Part shown: one piece after another, positions 45,425-58,808 of the stretch | How the letters are laid out: each line of letters begins with the position of its first letter | Position numbering within the stretch: position 1 is the stretch's first letter | DNA from: Dama dama | Lineage: Eukaryota > Chordata > Mammalia > Artiodactyla > Cervidae | Length of the DNA stretch: 64,000 nucleotides | Assembly: GCF_033118175.1 (NCBI RefSeq) | Contig: NC_083698.1 | Location: 67,611,001-67,675,000 of the forward strand | Reading direction: 5' to 3' | Position numbers and translations under genes: made by a program | Notes under the pieces: model-generated | What the model saw: only the letters and a program-made list of their open reading frames with translations | Databases searched by the model: none | What the model was told of the DNA's origin: nothing

Positions 45425-46385
45425 TTTAATAACTCTTAAGTTTTACTTTGTTAGCAAGTTTGAAATATGCAATACAATATTATTAACTATAGTCACTATG
45501 CTGTATTTTACATCCCTGTGACTTATTTATTTTATAATTGGAAGGAATCTTTTGACTCCCTTCACCCATTTGACCACCCTTCTCTACCTCTGGTAACCAC
45601 TAACCTATTACAGGGTTTTTGTGTATGTTTGTGTGTGTGTGTTTTTTCAAAGATTCCACATAAAAGTGAGATCATACAATATTTGTCTTTCTCTGATTTA
45701 TTTCACCAAGTATAATGCACTTCAGGTCCCCTCATGTTGTCACAAATGGCAAGATTTCCCTCATTTTTGTGACTGGATAATATTGCATTGTGTGTATATA
45801 TATATATTATATGTGTATATATATATATATATATATAACATTTTATTTATCCATTCATCCATTGATGGACATGGGTTGTCCCCATATCTTGGATATTGTA
45901 AATAATGCTGTAATTAATGGGGGTGCATATATCTTTTTGAATTAGTGTTCCTATTTTTTGGGAAAATACCCAGAAATGGAACTGCTAGATCATATGATAG
46001 TTATATTTTTAATTTTTTAAGGAACCTCCATAGTTTTCCATATTGATCACATTAATTTACATTGCCATCAACAATGTACAAGGATTTCCTTTTCTCCACA
46101 TCCTCACCAAAAAAAGATGACTCATCTTTTTTATGATAGCCATTCTGTCAAATGTGAGGTGATATCTCATTTTGGTTTTGATTTATGTTTCCCTGATAGA
46201 TAGCAGTGCTGAGCATCTTTTCATTCATGCATTGGCCATCTATATGTCTTCTTTGGAAAAATATCTATTCCGTTCTCCTGCCTATCTGTAATTGGAGTGT
46301 GGTTTTTTGCTATTGAGTTGTATGACTTCTTTATATATTTTTGATATGAACACCTTAAGAGATATGTGATTTGCAAATACTAGGC
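45425..46385 (-). mobile_element. L1 3' fragment, older
   Basis: Antisense L1: ATACAATATTATTAACTATA, CTCTGGTAACCACTAACC, CCATTCATCCATTGATGGAC, CTGCTAGATCATATGATAG and TCCACATCCTCACCAAAAAA. It contains a TA microsatellite. Confidence 0.88.
45790..45838. repeat. (TG/TA)n microsatellite
   Basis: Alternating TGTGTATA and TATATA units inside the L1, at the usual place where such L1s carry a TA-rich expansion. Confidence 0.9.
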
Positions 46386-47570
46386 AAGTCTCTTTTTATT
46401 GGGGAGTAGTGGGTAGTGGTTGATGTAAATATTAAATGAACAAATATTAATTGTGGGGCTTTGACACAATTTCATATAAATGCAACTTTGACCTATTAAG
46501 GTATAAGGCTTTAGCTTTATGTAAATAAGAAACAATTTTTTCTTCAACTCAAGTTTGGTCTCTTGTGATTTTGCAGCTTGACTTTTAGCTAGCTGTTGGG
46601 CATTGGCTTTAAACTGTCCTTTGTGTTGATCTGAGTTCCATATTACATAACCACTTTAATTCTGAGCAAACTTATTCTGAATGGCCCTCTTTCCCTCCTT
46701 TTACTCTTATCTTGACCAAAAAGTTCTGCATGCTTTGCGAGTTGAACTCAGTTGTTTTTACTTTAACCCTTGAGATTTTGGTGAGCTTTAGAGTTTTTTT
46801 GGTTGTTGGTCTATCTTGATATCAAGACTAGTTACAAGGAGGTAAATGAACATCTGTGCAGACATTTTGATTCTTGAGAAACCCCATTTCACCAGTATGT
46901 GTGTTTATATGTATCTTTGTGTGTAACTATTGGCGTGGGTGAGTATTTGTTCCTGGAATCTTGATTGCATTATTAAATATTCTCTCTGGTAACAAAATGC
47001 AATGTGGTCAAGTTAATATTTTCTTAGGAACTTCTGTGCCGGTGCTCAGTGCTTTTATAGACTAAACACTCTTAATGGCGTGGCTTAGGAACATAAGCAT
47101 TTCTAACAACATCTCTTTGGGAAAAAGCTAATTGTAAATACCAAGCAGCTGATTTACAAACATACTTTGGGGAGCCAAAGTACTGGAGAATTGGGGGCCA
47201 TTTAAGTAGTTCAGGGAGACCAGGTCCTCCAGTTGGGGCTGTTTCTCTGTGATAAGGTCTTGTCAAGTGAGTTCATTAAAGTGATTGTCATCATTTTGAA
47301 GTAGAACATCCACCAATTATGACATCTCCGTCTTTGTCCTGCTTGAAATGTCTTGTCCTACACTTGCCATTAAGTTTAGTGACCTAGTCTTATAATACCA
47401 GAACCTGTTGGTGTGATAAATTGAGCTTCAGAAAAAGGGGCAGTTTGCTTCTCTTGATTGAAGAGGTCACCCTTGTTGTGATGTATAAAAGGAGGCATCT
47501 TAGAATGTGGAAGCTGGAAGGGATTTAATTCCATTTTCTCACTTTGCAGATGGGGAAAGAGAGGCCTAGA
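46386..47570. other. Unassigned intronic DNA
   Basis: A MIR-like core is possible at 47530-47575 (TTCTCACTTTGCAGATGGGG). Otherwise nothing was recognised. Confidence 0.35.
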
Positions 47571-47579
47571 ACTAACCTA

Positions 47580-48095
47580 AATGACCACTGCATTAATTGA
47601 GTTCCCCTGAGAGCAGAGCCTGAAGCAAGGAGTTGAGCACAGGTTGTTTATTTGGGGATTCCAGGAAGCAGAAGTGAGGGAACAGGGAGAAAGACAGGGA
47701 GGGAGGAAGAGCCAATATAAGAGTGTGTTATGAAGGTTGGTGCTGTAGGCATTTGGGGCTTGGTTCTGCCCCACAGACGCCTGCTCTGGAAAGATAGGAG
47801 GCTAGAGCATGGATACAGCTGCCCATGAAGCCCCCTGGTTGAGGTTCTAACCTTGGGCGGTAATATTCCACATTTCTGGGCTGTCCTTGCCTTCAGGCTG
47901 AGTTGGTACTTAGCTTCAGAGAAAGTACTGGAGAACAAAGGGGACACTTGTGTTGCCTTGGTGGAAGATGTCATCCTGAGTCCACCCTACTTAGAACTTC
48001 CCACCATGGCTAAGCCCGAAATCAGAGCTGGGCTGAGGGAATATGACAGGGGATGTCAGGGATACCTGCTGCCATCAGCAACACCAAAAGTGGAC
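47580..48095. repeat. Possible old LTR-like repeat, not placed
   Basis: GAGTTCCCCTGAGAGCAGAG, ACAGGTTGTTTATTTGGGG and CCACCATGGCTAAGCCCG have the composition of an old mammalian interspersed repeat. I cannot name it, and no coding signal was seen. Confidence 0.3.
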
Positions 48096-50240
48096 TGATT
48101 GAATCATTGAATCAAGCATTTTAAGATCCACCATTAATTTATGTAGTACTAGGAAAGAAAACATCACACTAAGGAACAAAAATAGAATGCCGAGTAAACC
48201 ATGATGTCCATTATATCAGACATATATGCCTGATATCAGAGGTGTTAAAACATGGGAAAAAGCATTTCCTGGAAATGATGAAATGGTATATAATGAATAC
48301 TATGAAGCCGTGCTGTAGGTCTATGTCTTACCATGGAAAGATATCCAAAATGTGTTTTAAGTGAAAACTGCAGAATACATATTACATAAACAGTATGTAG
48401 AATATTCCATTAATGTGTAAATAAAGAGATCAATACATTCCAAGTGGACTCACACCAAACTGATAACATTAATTCTCCCCAGTGTGGTGAGATTATTAAT
48501 GATATTTTCACAGTGAGAATGTATGTGCTACCATGAAACTGACTAAAAGAAGAAATAAAGAAGTAATGACCTAGAGAAATCATGACTTGATAAGTCATTG
48601 ACAAATCATGAAAGTCAGGTTTAAAGTCTGCTTCTGAATGTTGCTCAGTTAATTACTATTTCTGCTGACTGGGAGTAGCATTGCCACTAGGAACAGCTGG
48701 TCTCTTTTGCTGAATCACATGCAATCATATGCTTTTTATGCATAATTCAGAAATCTTTTCCCCAGAGAGTCCCCCTACATGGTCTTTCACTTAAGATGCT
48801 TCATACCTCTTCCATTCCCTTGATGACAAGAACTCAATGGGACTAGCTAGCTTCAATATTGGCCTAAGCAGACAAATGCTGAGATAAAGATGTAGAACTG
48901 AGGATCTCAAGTCTTTTAATAGATTGTTTGGGAATTATCTACTCAAAGAAAGATGGAGACTTCCTCTTCCACAAAATGCATAATAGAGTTGGAAGAAGTT
49001 AGATCTTAAATATGATACAATCCAATACATTATCTGATTCTGTAATGTACGTAACTTTGAGGACAGACATCATATAGGTTCTGGAAGGTTCTTTAGTGAG
49101 AGGGAATTCAGTCCCATTTTGTGAAATCCATTCCAGCTATGAGCTATCACATTGTTAGAAGGGGCTTTTTTTTCTTTCTTTTTTTTTTAATGATAAGGTA
49201 ATTCTGCTTATTTTAACTTCTGCCCAAAAGCCTCAGGTCTACCTTCTGAAGTATTAAAATGAGCCTGATATCTTCAATGCAACAATACTTCAAATATTTG
49301 AAAAGAGCGGCCTTGTGTTCTCTGAAGACTTTCTTTTGCAGGTGACGCTTCCAAACGTGAAACCACTTGAGAGTTTTCTGTTTGTGTGTCTGGTTGCTAT
49401 TGGAAACTGATTCTCTGTGATCTGTCCTTGTTGCTAGTTCCAGCTCAAGAGATTTCTCTATAGGTCTCCCAGAGAGTCCCCCCTTTATGCCCTCTGTATG
49501 GTATAAAGTTTGCTGTATGGCATTTGATAAGTGCTGTTATTTCCAGTAGATGATTTTAAAGTGAGTGAACTTTGGATTTTTTTTTTTAATTCCTTGTTAT
49601 TTAAGTTTAATCTGTGATACAGTCTCTTGCATCTTTGACACACCATAAGTAGATGAAGTTCTTGGGGGCTGTTATAGTGTCTGCCTGCCCACTGTCAGAT
49701 CACTACTACCCGTCACAGAACCTGGTACATTACTTGTGTTCAGGTCACGGTTTAGTTTATAACTTATTTTTAATGTTCAAGTTGTGTTTTAAAATATCCT
49801 TTGCTTCACGTAAGTGATTATTATCTACTTAGAAATAGTGACTCCTAGATGTATTAGGCAATATTGACCTCTTCCCTCCCCACATACATAAGTTGTTGGT
49901 ATGATTAGTGATAAAATATTATGCTGAAAATGTGACTCTGAGAGTCATTCCTTTTTGGTGACAGTGGAAAGATATTTTCTGTGAAATCAGAGTGTGTTAA
50001 CTTTCCGGGGTAGCCACCAGAGGTGTGAGAGCCGCACACAGAAATGCTATTTCAGAGGTTTCTGGTAAAACCAGGGTGTGTGTATCCTGTGGGTGGTTTG
50101 TAAACCATTGCATTAAACCTGAAGAACTTTATTCAGAGTTTCATGTATGTCTTTTTCTCTCTTTTATTGGAAAGGAGGGTAGTGAATGGTAATGTTTCAC
50201 ACATGTAGAGAATCCAGTTTTGCTTTCATTTTATAAGTTC
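48096..50240. other. Mostly unassigned intronic DNA
   Basis: 48280-48430 may be a sense L1M scrap (GTTTTAAGTGAAAACTGCAG). A TTTTGCAGGTGACGC near 49333 looks like an acceptor but no exon frame follows convincingly. Confidence 0.35.
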
Positions 50241-50244
50241 TGTA

Positions 50245-50620
50245 TTATTTTTTTACTTTAAACTTTTTATTTTGTATTGGGTTACAGTCAGTTAACAATG
50301 CTGTGGTAGTATCAGGCAAACAGCAAAGGGACTCAGCCATTTGTATCCATTCTCCCCCAAAACCCTTCTCGGATCCAGGCTGGCACATAACATTGAGCAG
50401 AGGTCCATGTGCTATACAATAGGTCTTTGTTGGTTATCCATTTAACCAGTGTGTCCATGACTTTCCCAAAGACCCTAACTATCCCTTCCTACTGACAACC
50501 ATAAGTTTGTTTTCTGTTTTGTAAGTTCATTTGTATCATTTCTTTTTAGATTCCACATATACAGGATGTCATATGGTATTTCTCCTTCTCTAAGTCTTGT
50601 ATTACTGAATGATGGAAGTC
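50245..50620 (-). mobile_element. L1 3' fragment
   Basis: Antisense L1 3' end: TTGGGTTACAGTCAGTTAAC, CAATAGGTCTTTGTTGGTTA, AACCATAAGTTTGTTTTCTG and TAGATTCCACATATACAGG. Confidence 0.88.
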
Positions 50621-50917
50621 TTACTTGGGAGGGACTTTGAAAGTCCCTTCACGTCCCAGCCCCTGTCTGATGGTTGAATTTTCTCTACACACGTTGGCTT
50701 GACCATCACCAGGGATGGGGATCTCCTGTCGCCCAATGTCTTTGTTTTGGGTTGGCTCCAAGTCTCTCTAGAACTCAGCAGTCCAGCTTCTTGTGACAGC
50801 TTGTCTTCTTTGTTTTAGTGATTTAAAGATATGAATGGGGTAGGAATAATGCACAGTAAGGCTCATCCTTTTTACTTGGAGCAAAGCCAGTTTTATTGGG
50901 TGCCTGCTGGGTTCTGT

Positions 50918-51177
50918 AGGAGAAGGAAATGGCAACCCCCTCCGGTATTCTTGCTTGGAGAATCCTGTGGATAGAGGAGCCTGGAGGGCTGCTGTCCATA
51001 GGGTCACACAGAGTCGGACACGACTGAAGTGACTTAGTATATATGCATGCATTGGAGAAGGAAATGGCAACCCACTCCAGTGTTCTTGCCTGGAGAATCC
51101 CAGGGGCAGAGGAGCCTGGTGGGCTGCCGTCTATGGGGTTGCACAGAGTCGGACACGACTAAAGCGACTTAGCAGCA
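50918..51177 (+). mobile_element. BOV-A2 SINE (dimer) with target duplication
   Basis: Two A-units joined by ATATATGCATGCATTGGAGA. Flanked by the perfect 12-bp repeat GCTGGGTTCTGT (50906-50917 and 51178-51189). Confidence 0.96.
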
Positions 51178-51189
51178 GCTGGGTTCTGT

Positions 51190-51574
51190 GGGAAAGAGAA
51201 AGAATTAAGATAGCTCTTATCCTCCCAAAGCTCACGACATAGATGGAGTTAATTTCTTTTTCTCTCATCATTCCCTCCCCACACCTGCTACTACAACTCA
51301 CCAAGCCAAAGTGTATGATGACCAGTGAAGTGAGCAGAGCAGCAGAGGGAGAATCGCTGCCACCTGGAATTGGTAACGTGGCCCCAGAGCCTGCCCTTAA
51401 GAAATGGGCAGGACTTCTGAGCCTGTGTGATCTTTTGTTGCTTATGAGTCCAGAAGTCCAAAAGCTATTCTGTGACTCTCTTGCTAAGCTTATCAGTTAA
51501 GCTTAGCTAACTTAACAAACAATATTTGGACTGAACAAAATAACATATGATATTTCTCTCATAATGACTTCATT
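51190..51574. other. Unassigned intronic DNA
   Basis: An 85-codon + frame occurs at 51243-51500 without family resemblance. Not called as a gene. Confidence 0.35.
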
Positions 51575-51850
51575 AGTTTTTTTATTGTGTATTGTAGTAT
51601 AGCCAATTTAACAATGCTATGATAGTTTCAGGTGGCCAGCAAAAGAATTCAGTCATGCATATACATGTATCCATTCTCCCCCAAATTCCCTTCCCATCCA
51701 GGCTTCCACATAATGTTTAGCAGAGTCCCATGTACTATACAGTAGGTCCTTGTTGGTTATCCATTGTAAATATAGCAGTGTGTACATGTTGATCCTGGAC
51801 ATTGCAACTATCTCTTCTTCCCATTCTTCCCCCTAGGTAACTATAAGATT
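51575..51850 (-). mobile_element. L1 3' fragment
   Basis: Antisense L1: GCTATGATAGTTTCAGGTGG, CCCATGTACTATACAGTAGG and TTGTTGGTTATCCATTG. Same L1 region as 50245-50600, about 1.3 kb away. Confidence 0.86.
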
Positions 51851-51929
51851 ATTCTCTAAGAATGACTCTTAGAATGCAGTGGTCTGCCTAACCACATTTT
51901 AAAAATAATTGGAACCTACCTCTTTCATA

Positions 51930-52449
51930 ACTGAGGCAGTTTTTAAAAAATGGCCAGAAATCTTCTAATATTGATAGGTGGGGGGTCTATGCACCCTGGT
52001 CTTGAATACGAGTCGGCATGTGAGTGCTTTAACCAATAGAATATGGCAGAAATGACAATATATGATTTCCAATCCTAGGTCATAAAAGGCATGAAACTTC
52101 TGCCACTTCTCTTGGGATGTTAATTATGGGAAAGCCAACTGTTCTATAGAACTGTGACTACTCTGAGATTTTTATGTTGGAGAAGCCATGCATAGGTGCT
52201 CCAGTCAACAACCACAGCCAAGCTCCCAGGTGAAACCCAGCATCATGAGGGAGCCATCTTGACATCTACCCTATTGGCCCATCAGATGATCCAGCCCCAC
52301 CCGGCACCCGATTGTATGCAATTGAGCATGCCTCAAAAGCATGCCTCTCAGCTAAGCCTTTCCTAAATTCTTGACCCCCCCAAATTATAAGCCAAATAAA
52401 ATAATTGTTTAAAGTTGCTACTGTGATTTGTTATATAGCAGTAATAACT
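51930..52449 (+). mobile_element. MaLR (MLT1-like) LTR
   Basis: ACCAATAGAATATGGCAGAA, CATGAGGGAGCCATCTTGAC, AGCTAAGCCTTTCCTAAATT, AATTATAAGCCAAATAAAAT and TTGTTATATAGCAGTAATAA match the order of an old MaLR solo LTR. Confidence 0.65.
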
Positions 52450-52660
52450 GGACTTCCCAGGTGACTCAGTGATAAAGAACCCTCCTGCTAATGTGGAGAT
52501 GCAGGAAACATAGATTTGATCCCTGGGTTGGGAAGATCCCCTGGAGAAGAAAATGGCAACCCACTCCAATATTCTTGCCTGCATAATACCATGGACAGAG
52601 GAGCTTGTCAGGCTACAGTCCATGGGGTCATGAAGAGTCAGTTATGACTGAGCACACAAC
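52450..52660 (+). mobile_element. Bov-tA SINE
   Basis: GGACTTCCCAGGTGACTCAG to AGTCAGTTATGACTGAGCAC, inserted right at the end of the MaLR LTR. More diverged than the others. Confidence 0.9.
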
Positions 52661-54784
52661 ACTCTCTTACTCAACTGAAACAAGTACTAAGACATAAAAT
52701 ATAAATGAGTTGTGTCTTGCATCTCTGTAAAATGTATTATTTATGTTTTTGAACAGAGTGTAGATATAATTTAAACCTCTGGTAGATGGTGAACATCTTA
52801 TATCTTACATTGTGATTAATGTTATTATGTCCTTGAGCTACACAGTGAGTTGCAAATAAACTATTCTATAGACAACTCAGCTTTTCTAAGTCTTATGCAT
52901 ACTTCTAGTTTTTCCTTTTCCCTTGCTGCCAGTAATCATTTCACCATATCTGAATGTGCCACTTTCAATTTTAAAAAATCACATTTGGAATCATTGGGTT
53001 CACATTCAGATACTGTATTTCATTAGGATGTTTTCAACAAATATTTAGTGAGTGCTTACTTTGTGTTGGCCATTGTTCTAGGTACAAGATGAGGTGCTAA
53101 GCTGCAAGAGACAAAGTTTGTCAATGATGTATCCCCAGTTCTTAGAATCACACCTGATTCTCGCTAAGCCTTTGTTGAATGAACTGATATAGGACACAGT
53201 GTTCAATAGTCAAAGCATGTACTCACAATGGAGTCTGTCCTTAGGTGGGTGACTAGGGAGGAGAATGGACAGGAAACCATGTTGTGGGAGAATGCGTGGA
53301 ATTAAATGGAGATGTTCAGCCTGGAAAAAAGAGCAGTTGCACGAAGGAGGGAAGGATTGTCATGTGGAAGTGAAATGGTGCTAGATTTGAAATAAAGTGG
53401 ATTTTCTTTTGAATGCTATCAAATAGTGCCCAAGTGGGGTTTGTCAGATAACTTGGCAGTGGCTGTTTTGATTTAAGGAAGCTGCTTGTTCAAATACAAG
53501 AAAGGTAATCATGGAATTCATCAGTTAAAAAAAAAAAATCAGATATTAACTCACTGTGCCAGAATTATTGCTTCATGTTTTATGGTTTCTAAAATATTTT
53601 TGACAATGATGTAGATGCAGGTTGCCCATTAATTTAAAATGTCACTATTATAGAGAGCAAGGAGGGCCACACGGAGGGGTTAGGTACCCTTGCCAGGTAA
53701 ACATGGAAGTATGAACACAAATAGCATTTTGTGGTACAAATCTTTGGATAAAGTAGAGCATACAGAAGAGACTTTGACATTCCTTCTTTTTTGGGAGGGA
53801 GCAGGTTTGGTTTACTGAGGTTTTTAATTCTTTAATGTTGTCCTGGCAGTTTTAACACCTGGAGTTTCTTCTCAGCATCACCAGCGTGCTCTCAGTAATT
53901 GAGTCAGGTTAAGTTTATCACAAATAAGAAAACAGAAGCTCTCCCTCCAAGTTTCATGAGCATAGGAGGTGTTACAGCTACTTTTGTAACCATAGTGTCA
54001 TATTTTAGAATGGAAAGAATCCAATCATCTCTCAAATCCAAGATCACTTTTTAATCTTTGGTTTCTGCCCAATAAAATTCTTACGTTATTCTAAACTTTA
54101 GATTGGTGAATCTTTAATTTCTTTCTCTATTTTCTTTGTGTATTAGAGGAAATTATTGACTATTTATAGTGTCCATCCATGCTGGGAAGACTGAGTAAAG
54201 ATTTCTTAACTAATTATTACCTCTTCTACTTGATGTTTAACCTGAAACACAAGGTAAAACTTCATATATTGACTTCCCTGGAGTACAGTGATAAACATCA
54301 AGGAAGATTCAGAATGGACCAACCAAAGTCATATATGTTTATAATATTTATTCTGGGTAGTGACATTTTCTGTAGTCCATCCCAATTTATAGTTTTGTCA
54401 TAATTGAAGCATCCTCAGCATCAGGGAATGTGAGAGTACTTCTTAGAGTCAAATTTCCATTTTATTAAATTCTGCTCGCCTGATTTCTTTCAAAATTGAA
54501 TCTGTTTCTTAGCATGGCTCTAATATTAGATGGGTTTCCTTGGAGATATGTATGGATATAGAGTTACAGTGTTAGCCCTGATCTTATCCAGCTTAATGGA
54601 ATTTTTAGAAAAGTATGTTCTTATTTAGGTAATTAAAAGATTCTACAGAAGCAAATATAGAAGCTATGGCATTAAGATTTGAGGTGATAAATATCTGGTT
54701 GTGAAATTATGCTTTCCAGCAGGTATCATTTTGAAGGTGGAGATGAGGACTAGAGGGAAATAGTGACATGTTTAAGTATCACTA
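52661..54784. other. Mostly unassigned intronic DNA
   Basis: 53028-53100 resembles antisense L2 (CAACAAATATTTAGTGAGTG) and 53125-53185 a sense L2 end (AGCCTTTGTTGAATGAAC). No exon was recognised. Confidence 0.35.
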
Positions 54785-54880
54785 CATTCCAAGGACAGGG
54801 GAGCCTGGTGGGCTACAGTCCATAGGGTCACATAGAGTTGGACATGACTGAAGCGGCTTAGCATGCAAACACGCATGACA
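54785..54880 (+). mobile_element. BOV-A/Bov-tA SINE, 3' fragment
   Basis: ATTCCAAGGACAGGGGAGCC, GGGTCACATAGAGTTGGACA and TGACTGAAGCGGCTTAGC: the last ~90 bp of the element. Confidence 0.88.
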
Positions 54881-55846
54881 GATAGGTCTTCCAAAAGAAA
54901 CAGACTGTGTGGCTCAGTGTACCCGGTAAGTCCCAGTCCGCGTCCCAGGAAAAGGATTCTATTTTCTCAGTTCTAGAACTGGAGACTTTAGAGAATTCTA
55001 GAGGGAGCCTGGGAGAGGCTCTGTGACATCCTGCTCACAGAAATATTGAGCTTGGTTTGTGATTATTTGTGTGTGTGTGATTTTGTTCTTTAATATTGGA
55101 TTGTTTCTCCTCCAAACTAAGCCAAATACAGGTGTGCTTTGTTATGCTGAACTTAGTGAATGGAAATATAAACTGACATCACAATGGGACCAATCTGACT
55201 GACTTAAACAGTTGATATTTGTGCAGCCTTCAGGCTGTTTTCTTTGTGCATTTTGACAAAATGTGTACTCAGGCTTCTTAATTTACATCCTGAGTATATG
55301 TATGCCCCATTTTTTTTTTCTGGCTTAATTTTTGCTCACTTTTTTCCCTTTTAAACTTGATGGTGATGGACTTGCTGTTGATTGAACACCAGCTCCAGAG
55401 AGATGGCCAACAAATTCGGTTCCAGGAACTTCCTGAGGGGCCCTTGTTCTCCTGCTTCAGAATCTTTAAGCAGAGGGGGCCCAGTTTAGAAGCCTTTTGT
55501 GTTACCTTTGTTTTGGAATGAAATGACTGAATGAGCAGACTGAGATATATCCTGTCTTTCCCTTTAAATCTCTGTAAGGTTAATCAATAGATAGGTAAAG
55601 ATGCCTCTGGGTATGGGCATTCTTGTTCTCATGGTGTCATGATTGGCTGTGGTTGGATCCAGAGCTTTGGAATCGGGGGGGTCAGACTCCTCAGTATGAA
55701 TATCACTATAGAACCCTGGGGATAGGCTATGTGAGTGCAAACGTGGAAGTGGCATAAATTGGTTAAATTGCATAACTCTGGGCTGCCGTATGGTGCAATG
55801 TCGTACCATATACCTGGGATAGACTGTGATAAAGAAATAATGATAT
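54881..55846. other. Unassigned intronic DNA
   Basis: No exon or repeat family was recognised. 55360-55540 is relatively GC-balanced with few runs and could be checked for conservation. Confidence 0.35.
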
Positions 55847-55847
55847 G

Positions 55848-55950
55848 CAGTATTCTTGCCTGGAGAATCCCATGGACAGAGGAGCCTGGCAGGCTACAAT
55901 TCAAGGGGTCGCAAATAATCAGACATGACTGAAGTGACTTACCACATACA
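55848..55950 (+). mobile_element. BOV-A/Bov-tA SINE, 3' fragment
   Basis: CAGTATTCTTGCCTGGAGAA to ATGACTGAAGTGACTTACC. The 5' part is missing. Confidence 0.9.
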
Positions 55951-57215
55951 ACACAATACAGCATTTCAAATAACCAATAAATTGAAGCAACTGGGTAAGT
56001 GACAGGGGAAAAGTTTGAGGTTACATTTCATGCGGAAGTTTATTCTAGCTTGTGAGCCACTGAGAGGACGGCCTTTGTAGGCAGACATTGATTGCCGTAG
56101 CAGCTTATCTTTGCAGAAGGAGTGAGAACAGTGGTCACCTCAAGCTCCAGCATTGCACGGTTATTTGTAATTCAGTCTCAACCACAATTGTGAAATCTGA
56201 ATAGCAGTCCATTTTTTGCTTTTGTTTTGGTAGCTCATTTAATGGCTAAATCTGACCTGAGCAGACGTGAAGCTATTCATGGTCTTTATTTGAGTTAATA
56301 GGAATGTTCATATATCTGGTTACAAAAATATTAATATGTTTAACTATGAGATGCTATTCCAGGTTCCTGCTAGAACAGTTATTATATGATATATGCACCA
56401 TATTACTTTACTAAAATGAAAAACAACAAAAAAACAATTCTAAATATTTCTGACCTCAAAGGTTTCAGAAAAGGAACCTAAAACTTGCACCTACCAGGAA
56501 GAAAAATGGCCATCAACAGAGACACAGACATGTTTGTACTTCCATTGTCCTAATTTCATGTTAGGGACTCTGAATTCTCTTTTGTTACGTAGATGAGACC
56601 TAATTTCAGGATGTTCCTATTCTGATGACTGACTGTGGAATATGAGAATTATAATAGCCCCTTCTTTGTCCCATTGTAAATTACACATCCAGGACATGAA
56701 AGGAGCAATGTGTCTGCACAGAGCTTGGCTGTCATGCATCTAGTTGTCCTCAACTTCAAGTGGACTTCATGCTGTGTTCAGGATGGGTGTCTCTTAGCTT
56801 TATTTACAACTATGTATTCATTATATTGGGCTTCCTTGGTGGCTCAGACATAGTAGTTCTATACAAGAATATCTATATTTAGATTGACTATTTAGCAGAT
56901 TTGGCATGATTTTTCCATGTTGTGTGATTTCTTTTCAAATAATTTATTATTTTTTTCATAAAGTTCCATAAAAACACCCCTTGGGATTTTGAAGGAAAAG
57001 TTACTTGGGTCAGGTGGACTCAACATACATTTCTGGTGGTGCCCAAAGTACATGCAGATAAGCAATGGGCCCATGGAATGAATCTTGCTCCTTGTTGTGT
57101 TATGTATCATGTAGAGAAATGTGAGCAAGTACAACCTGGATCCTTAAAGAGATAGATGTGGATGCAAGTAACTCTGAAGACAGTCTTGCTTGCTTTATAA
57201 TTATGATACGTGGAG
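55951..57215. other. Unassigned intronic DNA with a SINE stub
   Basis: 56828-56850 is only the first ~22 bp of a Bov-tA head (GGGCTTCCTTGGTGGCTCAG). Nothing else was recognised. Confidence 0.45.
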
Positions 57216-57219
57216 TAAA

Positions 57220-58120
57220 GTGTGAGAGAGAATGTTGGAAAGGAAGGTAGGGTCAGAACTGGGGAGGGCCTTGAATGCCTCTACTGCAGAGTTGGCCTTT
57301 ATTTTGTGTGTCATTTGTGCATGAATTTTTCATGTAGAAGAATTTTCTGTGATGATGTGTGTTATACTTCAAATAACCAAATATATTTTATGTTAGCTCT
57401 CTCTTCTATTAGATGCTAATATGGACAAGTGAAAATTGGTGCCAAATGCTATGAAAATATGAAGGGTGAGAACCTTAAAATGGAGAAAAAGTATCTGTTA
57501 TATCTATTTTTTTCTCCCCCCTGAAATTAGAGAACCAGTTGTGTCATTTGACCCATCTCATGGGATATAGGGCTGTAAGAGCTGGACTTGAAAGCCAGTG
57601 CTTTGGACGATTATGAGTCACTGCAGATCTTTGCAGAGAGGAGTGACGTGATCGGAGAGATGCTTCAGGAGGTTTATTTTGGAAACTGTGTATAGATGGC
57701 TTAAGAAGGGAGAGCATGGTGGCTGACAGCTGGGTAGGAGCTATTGTAGTCATCTAGGTGAGAAGCCGGAGAAGGCACTGGCACCCCACTCCAGTACTCT
57801 TGCCTGGAAAATCCCATGGACAGGGAGCCTGGTGGGCTGCAGTCCATGGGGTCGCTAAGAGTCGGACACGACTGAGCAACTCACTTTCACTTTTCACTTG
57901 CACGCATTGGAGATGGAAATGGCAACCCACTCCAGTGTTCTTGCCTGGAGAATCCCAGGGACGGGGAGCCTGGTGGGCTGCCGTCTGTGGGGTTGCAGAG
58001 TCGAACACAACTAAAGTGATTTAGCAGCACCAGCAGCAGGTGAGAAGCAATATTTGCTACCTGAACCTGGCAAGTGGTGGTGGGAAGAGAGAAAAGGGAA
58101 ATGCTGGAAGCAGAAATTTT
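57220..58120 (-). repeat. L2 LINE fragment split by a SINE
   Basis: Antisense L2: GGAGGGCCTTGAATGCC, AGGAGTGACGTGATCGGAGA and GGAGCTATTGTAGTCATC before the SINE, and GTGGTGGGAAGAGAGAAAA after it. Confidence 0.65.
57767..58037 (+). mobile_element. BOV-A2 SINE (dimer) with target duplication
   Basis: Two A-units joined by CACTTTTCACTTGCACGCAT. Flanked by the perfect 11-bp repeat AGGTGAGAAGC (57756-57766 and 58038-58048). Confidence 0.96.
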
Positions 58121-58808
58121 AAGACGTAACTTATATACAATTGATTTGTCTCCACTTTTCTTATTTTATTCTTCAAAGGCACTTCTAAATTGATAAGAAG
58201 GAGACCCAATTAAAAAGACTTTTCTGATTATAGAATGGGTTTTCCAGGATTTCCTCAGAGGTTAGGGCCACATTTTGTATGTAGATGTGAAAGATGATCT
58301 GCCTGAAACCATTGCCTATGCTAGTAGGTTTCTCTTTCTTAAGAAATCTTTGGATTTCATAAGGGTTCATTTCCATGAGAAACATTGAGAAGAGCAGTTT
58401 AGTCCGGACGCATCAGTTCTGTTTGTAGCTGACTCCTGTTTTCCTTTGAGCTCCTGGCTTCTGCACTGCCCATTTTGGGAACCAATCTGACATCTTCAAT
58501 TCATGCCCCTCATCTCCTTGGTTCCAGTGACCTTCTCTTCCATAACACCTCAGCAATTCACTCAGTGCCCACACCCTCCTCTTCTCCCTTCTGAGATGGT
58601 GATCTCTGCCACACCCCTCCCTCTGTCAGAGTCCCCTCTCTCCTGTCTGCTTTCTCTCACTAAACCTGTTCTTGTCTGAATTTATTCCCTTGATTCCCAC
58701 CCTGTTTTCTGTCTGGCCTTTCCTTCCTCCACTCACTTCATTTCTTCCTTGATGAACCTGGTTATTTGTTATTGGTACCAGCCACCTTCTCATCCCTTTG
58801 ATCTTCTC
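58121..58808. other. Unassigned, pyrimidine-rich intronic DNA
   Basis: 58490-58800 is strongly C/T-rich on the + strand and may be an old L2 or a decayed element. No exon was recognised. Confidence 0.35.

Noticed and set aside
49320..49440. Possible acceptor TTCTTTTGCAG followed by an exon
   Set aside because: No matching donor or open frame of convincing quality follows, so it was not called.
51243..51500. 85-codon frame in non-repetitive sequence
   Set aside because: No family resemblance, no splice-site support and a length within chance for this base composition.
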